A stretch of 60,000 nt of DNA. Source: Liolophura sinensis (Eukaryota; Mollusca; Polyplacophora; Chitonida; Chitonidae). A program made the position numbers and the translations under genes. The DNA is taken from positions 11,479,501 to 11,539,500 of the forward strand of contig NC_088303.1 of assembly GCF_032854445.1 (NCBI RefSeq), read 5' to 3'. The notes under the pieces are model-generated. The model did no database searches. It was not told the origin of the DNA and saw nothing but the letters and a program-made list of their open reading frames with translations. Shown in pieces: positions 1 through 11,400 of the stretch. Positions within the stretch are counted from its first letter, which is position 1. Each line of letters begins with the position of its first letter.

Positions 1-448
1 TTAACTGTTTTGTTGCAATAGATTACATACCGATATTTTGTCACTCCGATGCTCTAATCAGAGATTCCAATAGCAACCCTCAGACTACCCCCCAGCTATA
101 TATAATAACTGAATTTTATAGTGTCCCTGGTATAGTTCAAATAACACTCAACGTGTGGATTAAACATAGATTATCGCCTCGAGATATGTTCTTTAATCAG
201 CGACTATATATTGACCGAATACAGGCATGTCCGCCGCTGCTGTAGACGATAATTACATGGGCGTATTAAATTATTCATGTACATTTATTAGAATTTCTAT
301 TATTTAATGGAACGTTCATTGATTATGCACGCATATATTGTATGTTATAAAAAAACATGTATGCTGAGACAACTGTGGCGTAAGAACGTAACTGTTTTCC
401 ATAAAACAGGGCTTAGTTGACATACATCCCTTGGTATTGTACGAATAG
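1..448. other. Guanylate cyclase intron, nothing recognised
   Basis: No exon, RNA gene or repeat family seen before the SINE. Intronic by position, since exons further upstream are required for the guanylate cyclase. Confidence 0.5.
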
Positions 449-838
449 ACTCATGTATGGGTTACCGGCCCGGATAGCACAGTTGGTAGAGCGTCCATTT
501 CGGGACCGGTAGATCCGGGATCAATCCTTGATCGAGTCACACCTAAGAGGAAGTTGTAACTTCCTCGCTTCGCGTTCAGCATGAAGGGGATAGCGCAACG
601 ACCAACGACTGGTTGACCTGTATCAGTATAATGGTTCGGGCGGGGCGACTTACTTACCTTCGGTAAGTCGTCTCAGTGAAGCAGCACTAGAGAAAGAAAA
701 GAGCGGTGGAAATCCGTCCTGCTACAAGGAGGCACATTACACGTACATGCACCCTAAAGATTCCTTCGTCGTCATATGACTGAAAAATTGTTGAGTACGA
801 CGTTAAACCCCAAGCACTCACTCACTCATGTATGGGTT
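449..838 (+). mobile_element. SINE, family B, full length with 15-bp target-site duplication
   Basis: A tRNA-derived SINE at 464-823. The head has an A-box-like TAGCACAGTTGGTAGAGCG and a B-box-like GGGATCAATCC; the tail has CATATGACTGAAAAATTG and a CACTCACTCACTC end. It is flanked by identical ACTCATGTATGGGTT at 449-463 and 824-838. The target is itself a short tandem repeat (430-460 and 840-1000 share TTGTACGAAxAGACTC). Confidence 0.88.
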
Positions 839-1100
839 GAAATTACATGAGCAAAGGAGATGACATTGTACGAAGAGACTCGCACGTGAGCTGACATTAC
901 ATGAGCGGAGGCGCTGACATTGTACGAACAGACTCGTGTACGAACTGATGAGATGACGTACGAATGGAAGTGAGTTGACACAGGATAAATGTACTCGAAC
1001 ACGACTTGGTATTGAACAAGTGCACTCGCATGCCACCTGTTGCTGTTCAGTGAGTGTATTCACGAGTTCAATAAATGAGTGTACTCGTATACAAGTGGGT
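839..1100. repeat. Short diverged tandem repeat around the SINE insertion
   Basis: Copies of a roughly 60-bp unit with TGACATTGTACGAAxAGACT and GACATTACATGAGC. A further copy sits at 430-460, before the SINE, so the SINE split the array. Confidence 0.5.
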
Positions 1101-1499
1101 ATGGAGTTCCCTCAGCTTGTGAAAACAGGAAATTATTCAGAAAAGCATTTGCATATTTCAATATACCACTGTCATTGCATGCCGTGTGTGTGTCAGTCAT
1201 TTTGTGAGATTAGTTTACTTTTTCTTTATGTTTCTACAAACTTACTCAAATAAACGACATAAAGAAAAGCAAGTAAGACAGTTGAAGATTTGCAATTGTC
1301 GAATGTAACGAGGTAATTACTATCATCTTGAAGATAACTTGATTACTTCACGATGAAAACTACATCAGATGTATACAGGGCATGTTTTTTTTATTGTTGA
1401 TGTTAAATTATTAAGTGAATTGACCAAATATGTATGTCTAATGCCATATCCTAGGGCAGATCTATATACGGTGCGTGTTCTTAATACCCAGGAAGTGGG

Positions 1500-3741
1500 T
1501 ATATTGTGCATGTTTGTTTATTCGTAGGTTTATTCGTAGGTATATGGTGCTTTATTCATACGCAGGAGACGGGGACAAGATGATTTTTAGCTGATGTGTA
1601 GAACATAGGTACATGTATTTGGTGCATGTAGGAGGCGGACGTATGGGTTTATGTTATATAAGGCTATATAAGTTTGTGTTTACTTGAAGGAGACTGGTAG
1701 GCGTATATTGTTTGGTGTTTACTTTTAGGAGACAGGTATATTTTTGTGTTTATTTGTGGGTGAGGAGTATATGGTTTTGTGGTCACTTGAAGGAGCGTAC
1801 ATATTCTTTGTGTTTATTTGCGGAAGACAAGCATATGGTTTTGTGGTTACTAGTAGGATGCCGGTATATAGTTTTGTGTTTATTTATAGGAAACAGGTAC
1901 ATGACCTTGCGTGTATTTGTAGGAGACGGGTGTATGGTTTTGTGTTTATTTGTTGAAGACGGGTGTATGGTTTCATGTTTATTTGTTGAAGACGGGTATA
2001 TGGTTTTGTGTTTATTTGTAGAGGATGGGTGTATAGTTTCATGTTTATTTGTTGAAGACGGGTATATGGTTTTGTGTTTATTTGTGGAAGATGGGTGTAT
2101 GGTTTCATGTTTATTTGTTGAAGACGGGTATATGGTTTCATGTTGATTTGTTGAAGACGGGTATATGGTTTTGTGTTTATCTGTTGAAGACGGGTATATG
2201 GTTTTGTGTTTATTTGTAGAAGACGGGTGTATGGTTTCTTGTGTTTTTGTTGAAGACGGGTATATGGTTTTGTGTTTATTTGTTGAAGACGGGTATATGG
2301 TTTTGTGTTTATTTGTAGAAGATGGGTGTATAGTTTCATGTTTATTTGTTGAAGACGGGTATATGGTTTTGTGTTTATTTGTGGAAGATGGGTGTATGGT
2401 TTCATGTTTATTTGTTGAAGACGGGTATATGGTTTTGTGTTTATTTGTAGAAGACAGGTGTATGGTTTCATGTTTATTTGTTGAAGACGGGTATATGGTT
2501 TTGTGTTTATTTGTAGAAGATGGGTGTATAGTTTCATGTTTATTTGTTGAAGACGGGTATATGGTTTCATGTTTATTTGTAGAAGATGGGTGTATAGTTT
2601 CATGTTTATTTGTTGAAGACGGGTATATGGTTTTGTGTTTATTTGTGGAAGATGGGTGTATGGTTTCATGTTTATTTGTTGAAGACGGGTATATGGTTTC
2701 ATGTTTATTTGTTGAAGACGGGTATATGGTTTTGTGTTTATCTGTTGAATACGGGTATATGGTTTTGTGTTTATTTGTAGAAGATGGGTGTATGGTTTCA
2801 TGTTTATTTGTTGAAGACGAGTATATGGTTTTGTGTTTATTTGTTGAAGACGGGTATATGGTTTTGTGTTTATTTGTAGAAGATGGGTGTATGGTTTCAT
2901 GTTTATTTGTTGAAGACGGGTATATGGTTTTGTGTTTATTTGTTGAAGACGGGTATATGGTTTTGTGTTTATTTGTAGAAGATGGGTGTATAGTTTCATG
3001 TTTATTTGCTGAAGACGGGTATATGGTTTTGTGTTTATTTGTGGAAGATGGGTGTATGGTTTCATGTTTATTTGTTGAAGACGGGTATATGGTTTTGTGT
3101 TTATTTGTAGAAGACAGGTGTATGGTTTCATGTTTATTTGTTGAAGACGGGTATATGGTTTTGTGTTTATTTGTGGAAGATGGGTGTATGGTTTCATGTT
3201 TATTTGTTGAAGACGGGTATATGGTTTTGTGTTTATTTGTGGAAGATGGGTGTATAGTTTCATGTTTATTTGTTGAAGACGGGTATATGGTTTTGTGTTT
3301 ATTTGTAGAAGATGGGTGTATAGTTTCATGTTTATTTGTTGAAGACGGGTATATGGTTTTGTGTTTATTTATGGAAGATGGGTATATGGTTTTGTGTTTA
3401 TTTGTTGAAGATGGGTATATGGTTTTGTGTTTACTTGTAGAAGACGTGTGTATGGTTTCATATGTATTTGAAGGAGACGGGTATATATATTTTGTGTTTA
3501 TTTGTTGAAGATGGGTGTATAGTTTCATGTTTTTTTGCTGAAGACTGGTCATGGTTTCAAGTTTATTTGTAGGAGACGGGTGTATGGTTTTATGGTCAAG
3601 GAGATGGGCATATGTATTTTTAGTATTTACTTGTAGAAGACGAGTTTATGGTTTTGTGCTTAATTGTAGGAGACGGATGTATGGTTTTGTGTTTACTTCA
3701 AGGAGACGGGAAGGCTTATATGCTTCTGTGTTTATTTGTAG
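1500..3741 (+). repeat. 33-bp minisatellite built from the guanylate cyclase exon's own splice acceptor
   Basis: About 50 units with a 33-bp period in the core (about 1920-3520), with older irregular copies on both sides. Two unit types alternate: GTTGAAGACGGGTATATGGT followed by TTTGTGTTTATTT, and GTAGAAGATGGGTGTATRGT followed by TTCATGTTTATTT, making 66-bp dimers. The final unit (about 3728-3755) is TTTATTTGTAGGAGACGGGT followed by ATATGGT, where it becomes the exon at 3742. About a dozen units keep TGTAG and so a plausible acceptor; others have TGTTG or TGTGG. A 660-bp (20-unit) block is copied almost exactly (for example 2281-2520 against 2941-3180). The 33-bp period keeps frames open on both strands; I read these as by-products. 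Confidence 0.95.
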
Positions 3742-3903
3742 GAGACGGGTATATGGTGGCCTCTGGATTACCTCAGAAGAATGGCGACCGACACGCAGCA
3801 GAAATTGCCAGTTTATCCTTGGACGTGATGGAAACCATCAGCGATTTAGTCATACCTATCATACCTGGAGAGAAGCTAAAATTACGCGTCGGAATTAATT
3901 CAG
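3742..3903 (+). CDS. Receptor-type guanylate cyclase, catalytic-domain exon (first in window)
   Basis: Internal exon of a membrane guanylate cyclase, the family that makes cGMP from GTP in the cytoplasmic cyclase domain of a single-pass receptor. After the acceptor TTTATTTGTAG the exon begins GA GAC GGG TAT ATG, giving the core motif GDGYMVASGLP, then NGDRHAAEIASLSLD and LRVGINS, and ends at a GTATGT donor. Frame: two bases complete a split glycine codon, 53 codons follow, then one base of the next split glycine (phase 1 at both ends). NGDRHAAEIA and the later [13 protein letters not shown] are membrane-type rather than soluble-type signatures. Oddity: the usual GDAYM alanine is glycine here. 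The first 14 coding bases match the minisatellite just upstream. Earlier exons (receptor, kinase-homology and start of the cyclase domain, with the metal-binding aspartates) are upstream of the window. Family call is firm; the ligand and exact orthologue cannot be told. Confidence 0.92.
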
Positions 3904-6641
3904 GTATGTTAATAAATTAATTTAATTTAACACTAAATTTTCCCATATAACATAAAAGTAACTTGTTTAGAGGAGCGAAATGAAAATATTCGTCAAAAAC
4001 AGACCTTCGAGAGCTATATTCCAAACTACGTTTATTTAATCTTTTTTAGATTTTGTTTTTGATAGAGAAAACTTAAATCTTTGAATTCTATGATGGGATT
4101 TATGGAACAAATTGACAAAGCTGAATGTCAGTGATGTGAGTTGTTTTATTTTTATTTTTACCTTTGGATCAAATTCTTTCGAGCAGAAATTATACAGTTT
4201 TCAATAGCCTTTTCACCGACACGTACTTAGTTTTAGAGTGTTTCTAGATTTTAAATATTAGCGGCTGAGTTCTTAAGATTTATTAACACTGACGCGTGTA
4301 AATGTACAAAACGTGTGATCAACGCCTACATAAACTACATAAAGTCTTTTATTAGTCAACACGTCCACATTATCCAACATCACCCAACTTGAAAAACACG
4401 AGTCAACTCGGACATGAAGCCCCGTTAACGTTATCCAAGATCACCCAACTGTTGTTGGACAACATGAGTCAACTTTATGTTACCTTCTGTCCCCTAACAC
4501 AAGACGCTAAATTCTTCTTCCGCACCAGTCAATTACGTATCGATTCCGTGCGAGGCCACCCTTTAACATGTTCACTAAACATTATCATCTATTTAGTCTC
4601 TCTATGTTTACCTATCTGTGTATATAATGTGTTGGTATCTCGGTGTAGACAGTTGCTATGTGTAGACTGTATATTCACACGAAATGTGCATCTGAACATC
4701 GTGTGTGGAGAGATAATAGCCTTGCAGGTATATAATCTCAGATAAAATTAAGCAAACTGTTATTGACTTCCTTATCTAAAAATCAGTGCTGAACAACTGG
4801 TTTCATCCACCGCTAACGTCAAATTCGATATACTTGTACGCTAAAAATAACACATAATACACAGTTTACACGATTTCCGCGAGAAGCTACAACACCTTTC
4901 CTCAGGCAGCAGCTTTCTTCTGACCGCGCCTGTGTAAGCTACATCACCTATTGTATTGTATGTCGACCTAACATATGTTAACGCAGATTACTAAAAGTGT
5001 ATTGACAACCACTGGCTCATTAAACATAATGCTGTACATTCTGTTGCGTTCTGCCGCTTCATGGTCAAATCTTACATCCTGTAACACGATTTTAACGCGT
5101 GCATGTGTGAGTCGCCAATCATATCGATTTGTTGTCGTCGGGCAGATTGAGAGGGGATGTGAAAAGGGAAGCTCTTGTGAGTGGAGTGGACAGAGTTCTA
5201 CCATGAGGAGATACGATAAGATTTTGTGGGCAATCTCCATTTTTGAAAAGTTGCTAATCATTGGCGGGCGTCAAGTGCACAAAAACAGGCCAAGGCTGTT
5301 TACACATAGGCCTAGATGCACGACACAAAGGCCAAAGACACTAATTAGGAGATTAAAACGGATAAAACATCTATATTACAAAAGACGAAAACTAATTATG
5401 TGTTTCTGGGAAAAGTAATTCGCACCCCTTTTCGTAAATTCACACAGAAGAATCTGTTATTGGAGTATTGCACAAAAGCACCATTCTGCTTCTACTCTCT
5501 CCTATATTAACATATAGATGGTGTTTTCATAGGATCTCCATTAAACCCCACCCTTGTTAACATCAACATTACTGAATTAGAAAAGACAGCGGTTCAGTAA
5601 TTATAAAGGACTGACGCACGATGACAAATTTGTTCTTGCCATATCTGAGAACCACCCAATGATTCTGAACAAATTGAATCGATTTGATCCGATCGTAAAG
5701 CTTACCTAATGGGAGCTCCCCCTGTACACAAATGTTTGCTTTCTGGGCAAAAAATCGGTGCTGCAATGCCTACATGCACTATTGTTGCAATGCTATTTTC
5801 ACATCATTTTTTTAAATGGTATCTTCATCTCTGTTTTGTACCAACAACCTGTTTTTAATTATGTTTATATACATTTATTATACAGTGCTGTTATCACTTT
5901 TTATCAGACCAACAATTTACTGAAAAACAAATCGAAACAGAGGATAAGTCCGTTGTATAGGTTTTGAACGATGGAAAAGTAAAGGAGAATGAAAACGTGA
6001 CCTGTTAATGAAGGCCTACAAACTGCGCAGAAAGGATGATTTCATCTATAAAACAGCCAGGACTAATTAAAAATATATATTCGGTGAGATAGATTTCCCC
6101 AAAAACTTATCAGAAAATCAATTCACCATCTGGTCCATCTAACTTAGAGAAGCGAAACAGCTATGACTGCCATAACATATGATTAATCTTTCCTTATGTT
6201 GGAGAAAAAGACTTGTACATCGTTACCTAACAAAAATTTACTCCTATTTGTACTCCTATGAAAGCTTCCAAGGTCCTGGACCTTCCCTAAATCATACGCT
6301 GAAAGAGTTTCCCCGTTTTCAGCCATTCTTCTTAAATACAGTGAGGCAATAATCCACTATTCATTGCTTAACGCCAGCATAATTGATGCTGCTGGCAACT
6401 GGGATATACTGTTATTTAAGGAAGCATTAGCTATTGGTCGAAATAATTCGTGTCTATACAGAAGCATAAATCATTTAACTATATTTTCTTTTGTGTGAGT
6501 TAGTTAACTCTTATATACGTCCATCTATGTGTATATCTCTCACTGCTTATTGGAATGCATCACTGCATTTATCCTACACCCTTACCTTCCGTCTGAAATC
6601 TGTGTTACCCTGTTCTAACTGTCATTAAGCTGTTGTTACAA
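3904..6641. other. Intron sequence without recognised features
   Basis: Start of the 13.5-kb intron. AT-rich unique-looking DNA. Open frames of up to about 148 codons (4975-5418, plus strand) show no known domain, and an overlapping antisense frame exists, so I do not call a gene. Confidence 0.5.
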
Positions 6642-6924
6642 TGCGTTTAGGTGCCTCCGTGGCTCAATTGGTTAGCGCGCTAGCGCAGCGTGATGACTCA
6701 GCAGTCTGATCAATGCGGCCGCTGTGAGTTCAAGTCCAGCTCATTTTGGCTTCCTCTCCGGCCGTACGTGGGAAGGTCTGCCAGCAGCCTGCGGATGGTC
6801 GTGGGTTTCCCCCGGCCTCTGCCCGGTTTCCACCCACCATAATGCTGGCCGCCGTCGTATAAGTGAAATATTCTTGAGTACGGCGTAAAACACCAATCAA
6901 ATAAATTAATAAACAGTGCGTTTA
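6642..6924 (+). mobile_element. SINE, family A, full length
   Basis: A tRNA-derived head GCCTCCGTGGCTCAATTGGT (6652 on) holds the A box, and GAGTTCAAGTCC is the B box. The core reads CTGCGGATGGTCGTGGGTTT and CCACCATAATGCTGG, and the tail ends in TTGAGTACGGCGTAAAACAC then AATAAAT units. The 8-bp TGCGTTTA at 6642-6649 and 6917-6924 is the likely target-site duplication. Confidence 0.88.
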
Positions 6925-6936
6925 TTTTATTTTTTA

Positions 6937-7104
6937 CCGCTATAACCGTTTGTGGGAAAGTCTGCCAGCACCGTGCGGATAGTCGTAGGCTTTCTCCGGG
7001 TTCTGTCCGGTTTCCTCCCACCATAATGCTGGCCGCCGTCGTACAAATGAAATATTTTTGAGTACGTCGTAAAACGCCAGTCAAATAAATAAATAAATAA
7101 ATAG
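6937..7104 (+). mobile_element. SINE, family A, 5'-truncated copy in tandem with the one before
   Basis: Begins inside the element at TGTGGGAAAGTCTGCCAGCA and runs to the tail with AAATAAATAAATAAATA. It is more diverged than its neighbour (CGTCGTAAAACGCC tail). Confidence 0.8.
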
Positions 7105-8545
7105 TCCTCTGATCTCATCGGCAAAGATTGCTGCTAGTTTCTGTGCCTCATTGCATGATTACAAAGGGAGACATTTATTACAACATCCCTAGATTGTCTT
7201 TGTGGGTAATATATTCTCTACTCACGACGCACTGTCCGCCACCTACCCACCTTCGACATTCATTGCTCTCTTCATTGTATATACCATATACTTTTAAAGA
7301 TGACAATTGAAATTCACATTTCAAACTTCTCAAGGTATTTTTTCGAAGAAGACATATCTAAGCTTATTGATTGACCAACAAGATTTTAAAACTTCATTAC
7401 CCATGCGTTCTTTATCTGTTTTCCCGAAGCTTTGTTGCCTGACATTAAATTTTTCTCTGGTCAGAATTAAGTTTATTAACCAAAAGTATGACACGATCCA
7501 TTCCACATAATCCTCGATATTTGTACACATTTAAATCTTTTAATGCTTTTTGTAAGGGGGTTGAGGCATATGACTGAAATCATTCCGTGAGACTTCCGTA
7601 ACACCGCTTTAATATGCCGAGGAATCATTACAATATAACTGACACACTGACATATAAACTTGGCAGATATATACATGACATAAACATGATATATACATGA
7701 CAAAAACAGATATAGATATATCAAACAGCAGCGACATATTGACAGTTTCTACCGTTATGCCCTGCCCCTTGACCTGTAATCGGTTTTATATGTGGATTTA
7801 TATTCCGCACAAATAGGAGCATGATCACTTGATGCTCTTAAGTAAACCACTGTGGCCCCAAGTCAACCAAAATGGACAAATAGCTGAGACCAAATGTAGC
7901 CGGATATACCACTACAGGTAACTAAAGGCTTCAGGAGTGGTCACTGGCAACTGCGCCAGTGTTACCATCCCACTTGGTTATAGCTGGTTTCTACAAAACC
8001 TCTCCTTAATCAATATCATCTTCTTATAACAATGCCTGGACAATATATTTGTTTTCATTTTGACACGGTGCTATCCGAGAGGATTATCGTGCTATGTGGC
8101 CAGTTTTAAACCAGAACAAAATTCTTGAAAAACCATCCTCTATGGCCTTTCAGTGTAAAGGGCTATATCTTGTAAAAAAACCGTTTCCAACGTCCATTCA
8201 CCGCCAACAAAATGACATGGAAATCATATCGATTTTTTTAGAGCATATTTCGACCTCCAAGGCTGAGAAGAGAATTAAGCTTGTAACCAGTGTAGAGCCT
8301 ACATGACTGGATGTAAGTCTAAGATGAAAAGATAACCTGGGTTAACATGAATGCTTTCATTAACATAAGAGCTTGATAAAAGCATAGCGTTTCTCAGAAG
8401 GGAATCGCCACAAGCATTGCTAATTGCTGTGTCAATATTTTATACTTCGGTAACTGCCATGTTGCAGATGTGGCATTAGGCCAAATTCATTCATCATTCA
8501 TTCGGATTGATAGCTACCGGAAAGATTCGTATAGCTATGACGGAG
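7105..8545. other. Intron sequence without recognised features
   Basis: No conserved coding segment or repeat recognised. Confidence 0.45.
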
Positions 8546-8636
8546 TGTATAAATATATATATATAAATATATATATAAATATATATAAATATATATATAT
8601 ATATAAATATATGTATAAATATATATATATATATAT
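8546..8636. repeat. AT-rich microsatellite (ATATAA type)
   Basis: Runs of AAATATATATATA over about 90 bases. Confidence 0.9.
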
Positions 8637-9179
8637 ACTTACTGAATGACTGACTGATACATGTACGTATGTAGAGACGGAATGTTTAACTTATTTACAC
8701 TATCTTATGACTACCAGCCTTACTACCAGAAGAATATCTGCCACCTTATTTTAGTTGCAGTTTATCAATTCTAAATACAGGTAACGAAAAAGAGCCCTTG
8801 TTCTTGAAGCACAGCAGCGAGGAAACCGTTGACATATTTTTTCCTCGGATATTATACTTATAAAAGACTACAATAGAGAGCAAAACTAGGGCAGCGGCGA
8901 CATTTTGATAGTTGCCAAGTAGTCAGACGGTTTACCGGTAAAACTCAGCTTCGTATCAACTTACCTCCGTGAGCGTTTTATTCCTGAAGACAGAGCCAGA
9001 ATGGAAGTAATTTACGTCATGCTGTCCTTTATTTCAGAGCAATACACTTTGGGAATAGTTGCATATATAAATATTTTTTCTGGCCTAGTCAGAAATCTTT
9101 GTTGAAAAATACAGCTGTACTGGGTATTTAAAAACGTGAGAAGATTCAGAGTTTCAGTGTACGCATACTTAACCTTCAG

Positions 9180-9790
9180 AGGTCTATACGACAAAGTGCT
9201 CAAGTACCATTGACATGTCAAAGTGCTGAGGTATCATTGACAGGTTACATGTGAAAGCACTGAGGTACCATGGACAAGTTACATGGTTACTGAGGCCCTA
9301 TGGATAGGATCGGCCCCGATAGCACCGATGGTAGGGTCTCCTCTTCGGGAGGCGGTAGATTCAGGGCCAACCCTTGGTCGAGTCACACCTAAGACCTTAA
9401 AAGAGGACGTTGTAACTGCCTCGCTTGGTGTTCAGCATTCAACGACTGGTTGTTCAGGGATAGTGCAGTGGCTAGTTGACAATTGCCAGTATAATGGCTC
9501 GGGCGGGGCGGCTTACATGCCTTCGGTAAGGCATCTCAATGAAGCAGCACAAAATAAAACAGCGGTGGAAATTCGTCCTGGAACAAAGGAGGCACATTAC
9601 ATGCACTCTAAGGATTCCTTCGTCGTCATATGACTGAAACTTTGTTGAGTACGACGTTAAACTCCAAGCATTCACTCACTCGCTATGGATAGGTTACCCG
9701 ACAGTACTGAGGTACCATGAACAGGATACATGGCAAAGCACTAAGGTGGTATGGATAGGTCACCTGACAATGCTGAAGTACAGGCCTGAC
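9180..9790 (+). mobile_element. SINE, family B (9309-9682), inserted in a ~34-bp minisatellite
   Basis: The SINE runs from TCGGCCCCGATAGCACCGAT to CATTCACTCACTCG and is flanked by CTATGGATAGG at 9298-9308 and 9683-9693. On both sides lie tandem copies of GCACTGAGGTACCATGGACA with GGTTACATGGC (about 9180-9300 and 9694-9790), so the element landed inside an array. Confidence 0.82.
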
Positions 9791-11094
9791 CTTAGTTTCT
9801 CCGGGACATCTACCGCCTGCTTATACTACAGTCTAATACAAACTGTTGTTGGCCCCGAGGGAAAACGGATGATGAACACATAAAAAAGACACGTTACCAT
9901 ATATTGCGGAGGTATTACATGTCAGTATTTTGTTTCGTAAGGCATTATGTTAATACACTCAAAGAAATCAAAGGATAGATAAAATTGCATTCAGTGCTCA
10001 TGCTCCACCTTCACCCACATTTTACCTGTCAACAAATAATCCAGACTACCTTTATTTCACATGGTGACCCTTTTTGCTAACATTTAGCATCGTCGCTCTC
10101 GTTCCACCAAAGGATTTGAACTAATACTTGCAGTGATTGCTAGTTCATCAAATATTTCATAAATATTTACATTTATAACATTATTGCTGCATGTGTACTC
10201 TGATAGGCATTGTGTACACGCCACAAAGGTCACAGCTCCTTTATCCTGTCCACTGCGAGCGACAAACTATTGACATTTAGTCATGGCGTCACTGGGAAAA
10301 GCTTTACTCTGATCGTACTTAATCTCGGTTCCTGTTGAGTGGTTATCTATCTATATGGAAATAACAAAGGGAATCAATAGATTCTGTGATAATCCTTACG
10401 GAAAACATGAATCCAGACTTGTTTTCGATCGAGAAATATGCAAAGCAAAAGCATGCCATGTCAAACTCTGACAGGAAAGTCTTATAAATAGTTCGCCATA
10501 GCAATGGGACATCGCGGCTTGCACCAATGATAACTACACTCGCTGGCTCAATTAAACTGTTTCGTTTTTTCTGTGGATATAGCAATATACGTGTGGGCCA
10601 ACAATTTTTCATTGCGTTACAGGTGAGAACAGTTCTTGAAATCTTAACATTATTGTTAATTCAAAAATTAAAAAAACATCCTATAAAAATATTCCAACCC
10701 ACAGACCATCGTACATGTACGTAGTCATGCAAAATATTAAAGTCAATACCATTTTTGTCAGCATTTTGTTGAAATATGGCACGTCTGAATGAATTCTGTC
10801 AGTCATTAGACAATCTCTGTGATGTCCATTGTTAGTGTATACCCCGATCGTGGTCGGATACATCACGCACTTCCATCACATTTGTATTTCTCTCTGAAAT
10901 TCTCTTGAGATGGATTGCTGAAATGCCGTCTTTCTCCGAATTTTGGACACCATTCACTTAGTATGAATTTTCGGTGTCTATTTATAATAATCGGTATGTA
11001 TATATATATAAGGGATTTTGCGATATTGTAATACGGTTTGTCACTAGATTGTAGGGTTGTATCCCGTCAGAGGTTCTTCTTACCCACTGACGTC
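9791..11094. other. Intron sequence without recognised features
   Basis: No domain in any open frame; a short TATATATATA run near 11000. Confidence 0.45.
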
Positions 11095-11126
11095 ATATTA
11101 TGTTACCCACTGAGGTAACATAATAT
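11095..11126. repeat. Perfect 13-bp inverted repeat with 6-base loop
   Basis: ATATTATGTTACC and its exact complement GGTAACATAATAT are separated by CACTGA. Confidence 0.85.
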
Positions 11127-11194
11127 CATCTTTTATTTATTTACCTTTTTGACTGTTGTTAACTCAAAAATTATCCATTTTAACGATAACGTAA

Positions 11195-11400
11195 GTTGTT
11201 TTCATCGGATAAAACCCGAGCGCCTCGGTGTAAACCACCAAATTGTTGGCAAGTTACTGACAAACCTTCCCACTTGCGACGGGGAGACTTGCACGCAATG
11301 TTGACAGACAACAAATGGACGCTTATGAACCTAAGACTCGGCTATCGGCGCGGCGAGCACAATGAACCACTTAATGTCACCAAGGCCTCAGAGTAAGTGT
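11195..11400 (-). mobile_element. SINE-like element related to family A, partial
   Basis: The stretch ACTGACAAACCTTCCCACTT and the preceding GTGTAAACC resemble, on the minus strand, both the 17.1-kb element and the family A segment GGGAAGGTCTGCCAG. No tail is visible. Diverged, so boundaries are loose. Confidence 0.45.

Noticed and set aside
1783-3552. Long minus-strand open frames (589 and 481 codons, repeating TNKHKTIYPSS-like units) and a plus-strand frame of 447 codons (VEDGYMVLCLF units).
   Set aside because: All are forced by a stop-free 33-bp repeat read in several frames at once; no flanking coding sequence, start context or known domain supports them.
4968-5418. Overlapping sense (148 codons) and antisense (97 codons) open frames in the large intron.
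   Set aside because: Neither shows a domain I recognise, and the overlap suggests chance in unique DNA.
6642-6700. tRNA gene suggested by A and B boxes in the GCCTCCGTGGCTC segment.
   Set aside because: The same segment recurs at the head of other family A SINEs with target duplications, and no clover-leaf with a proper acceptor stem is seen.
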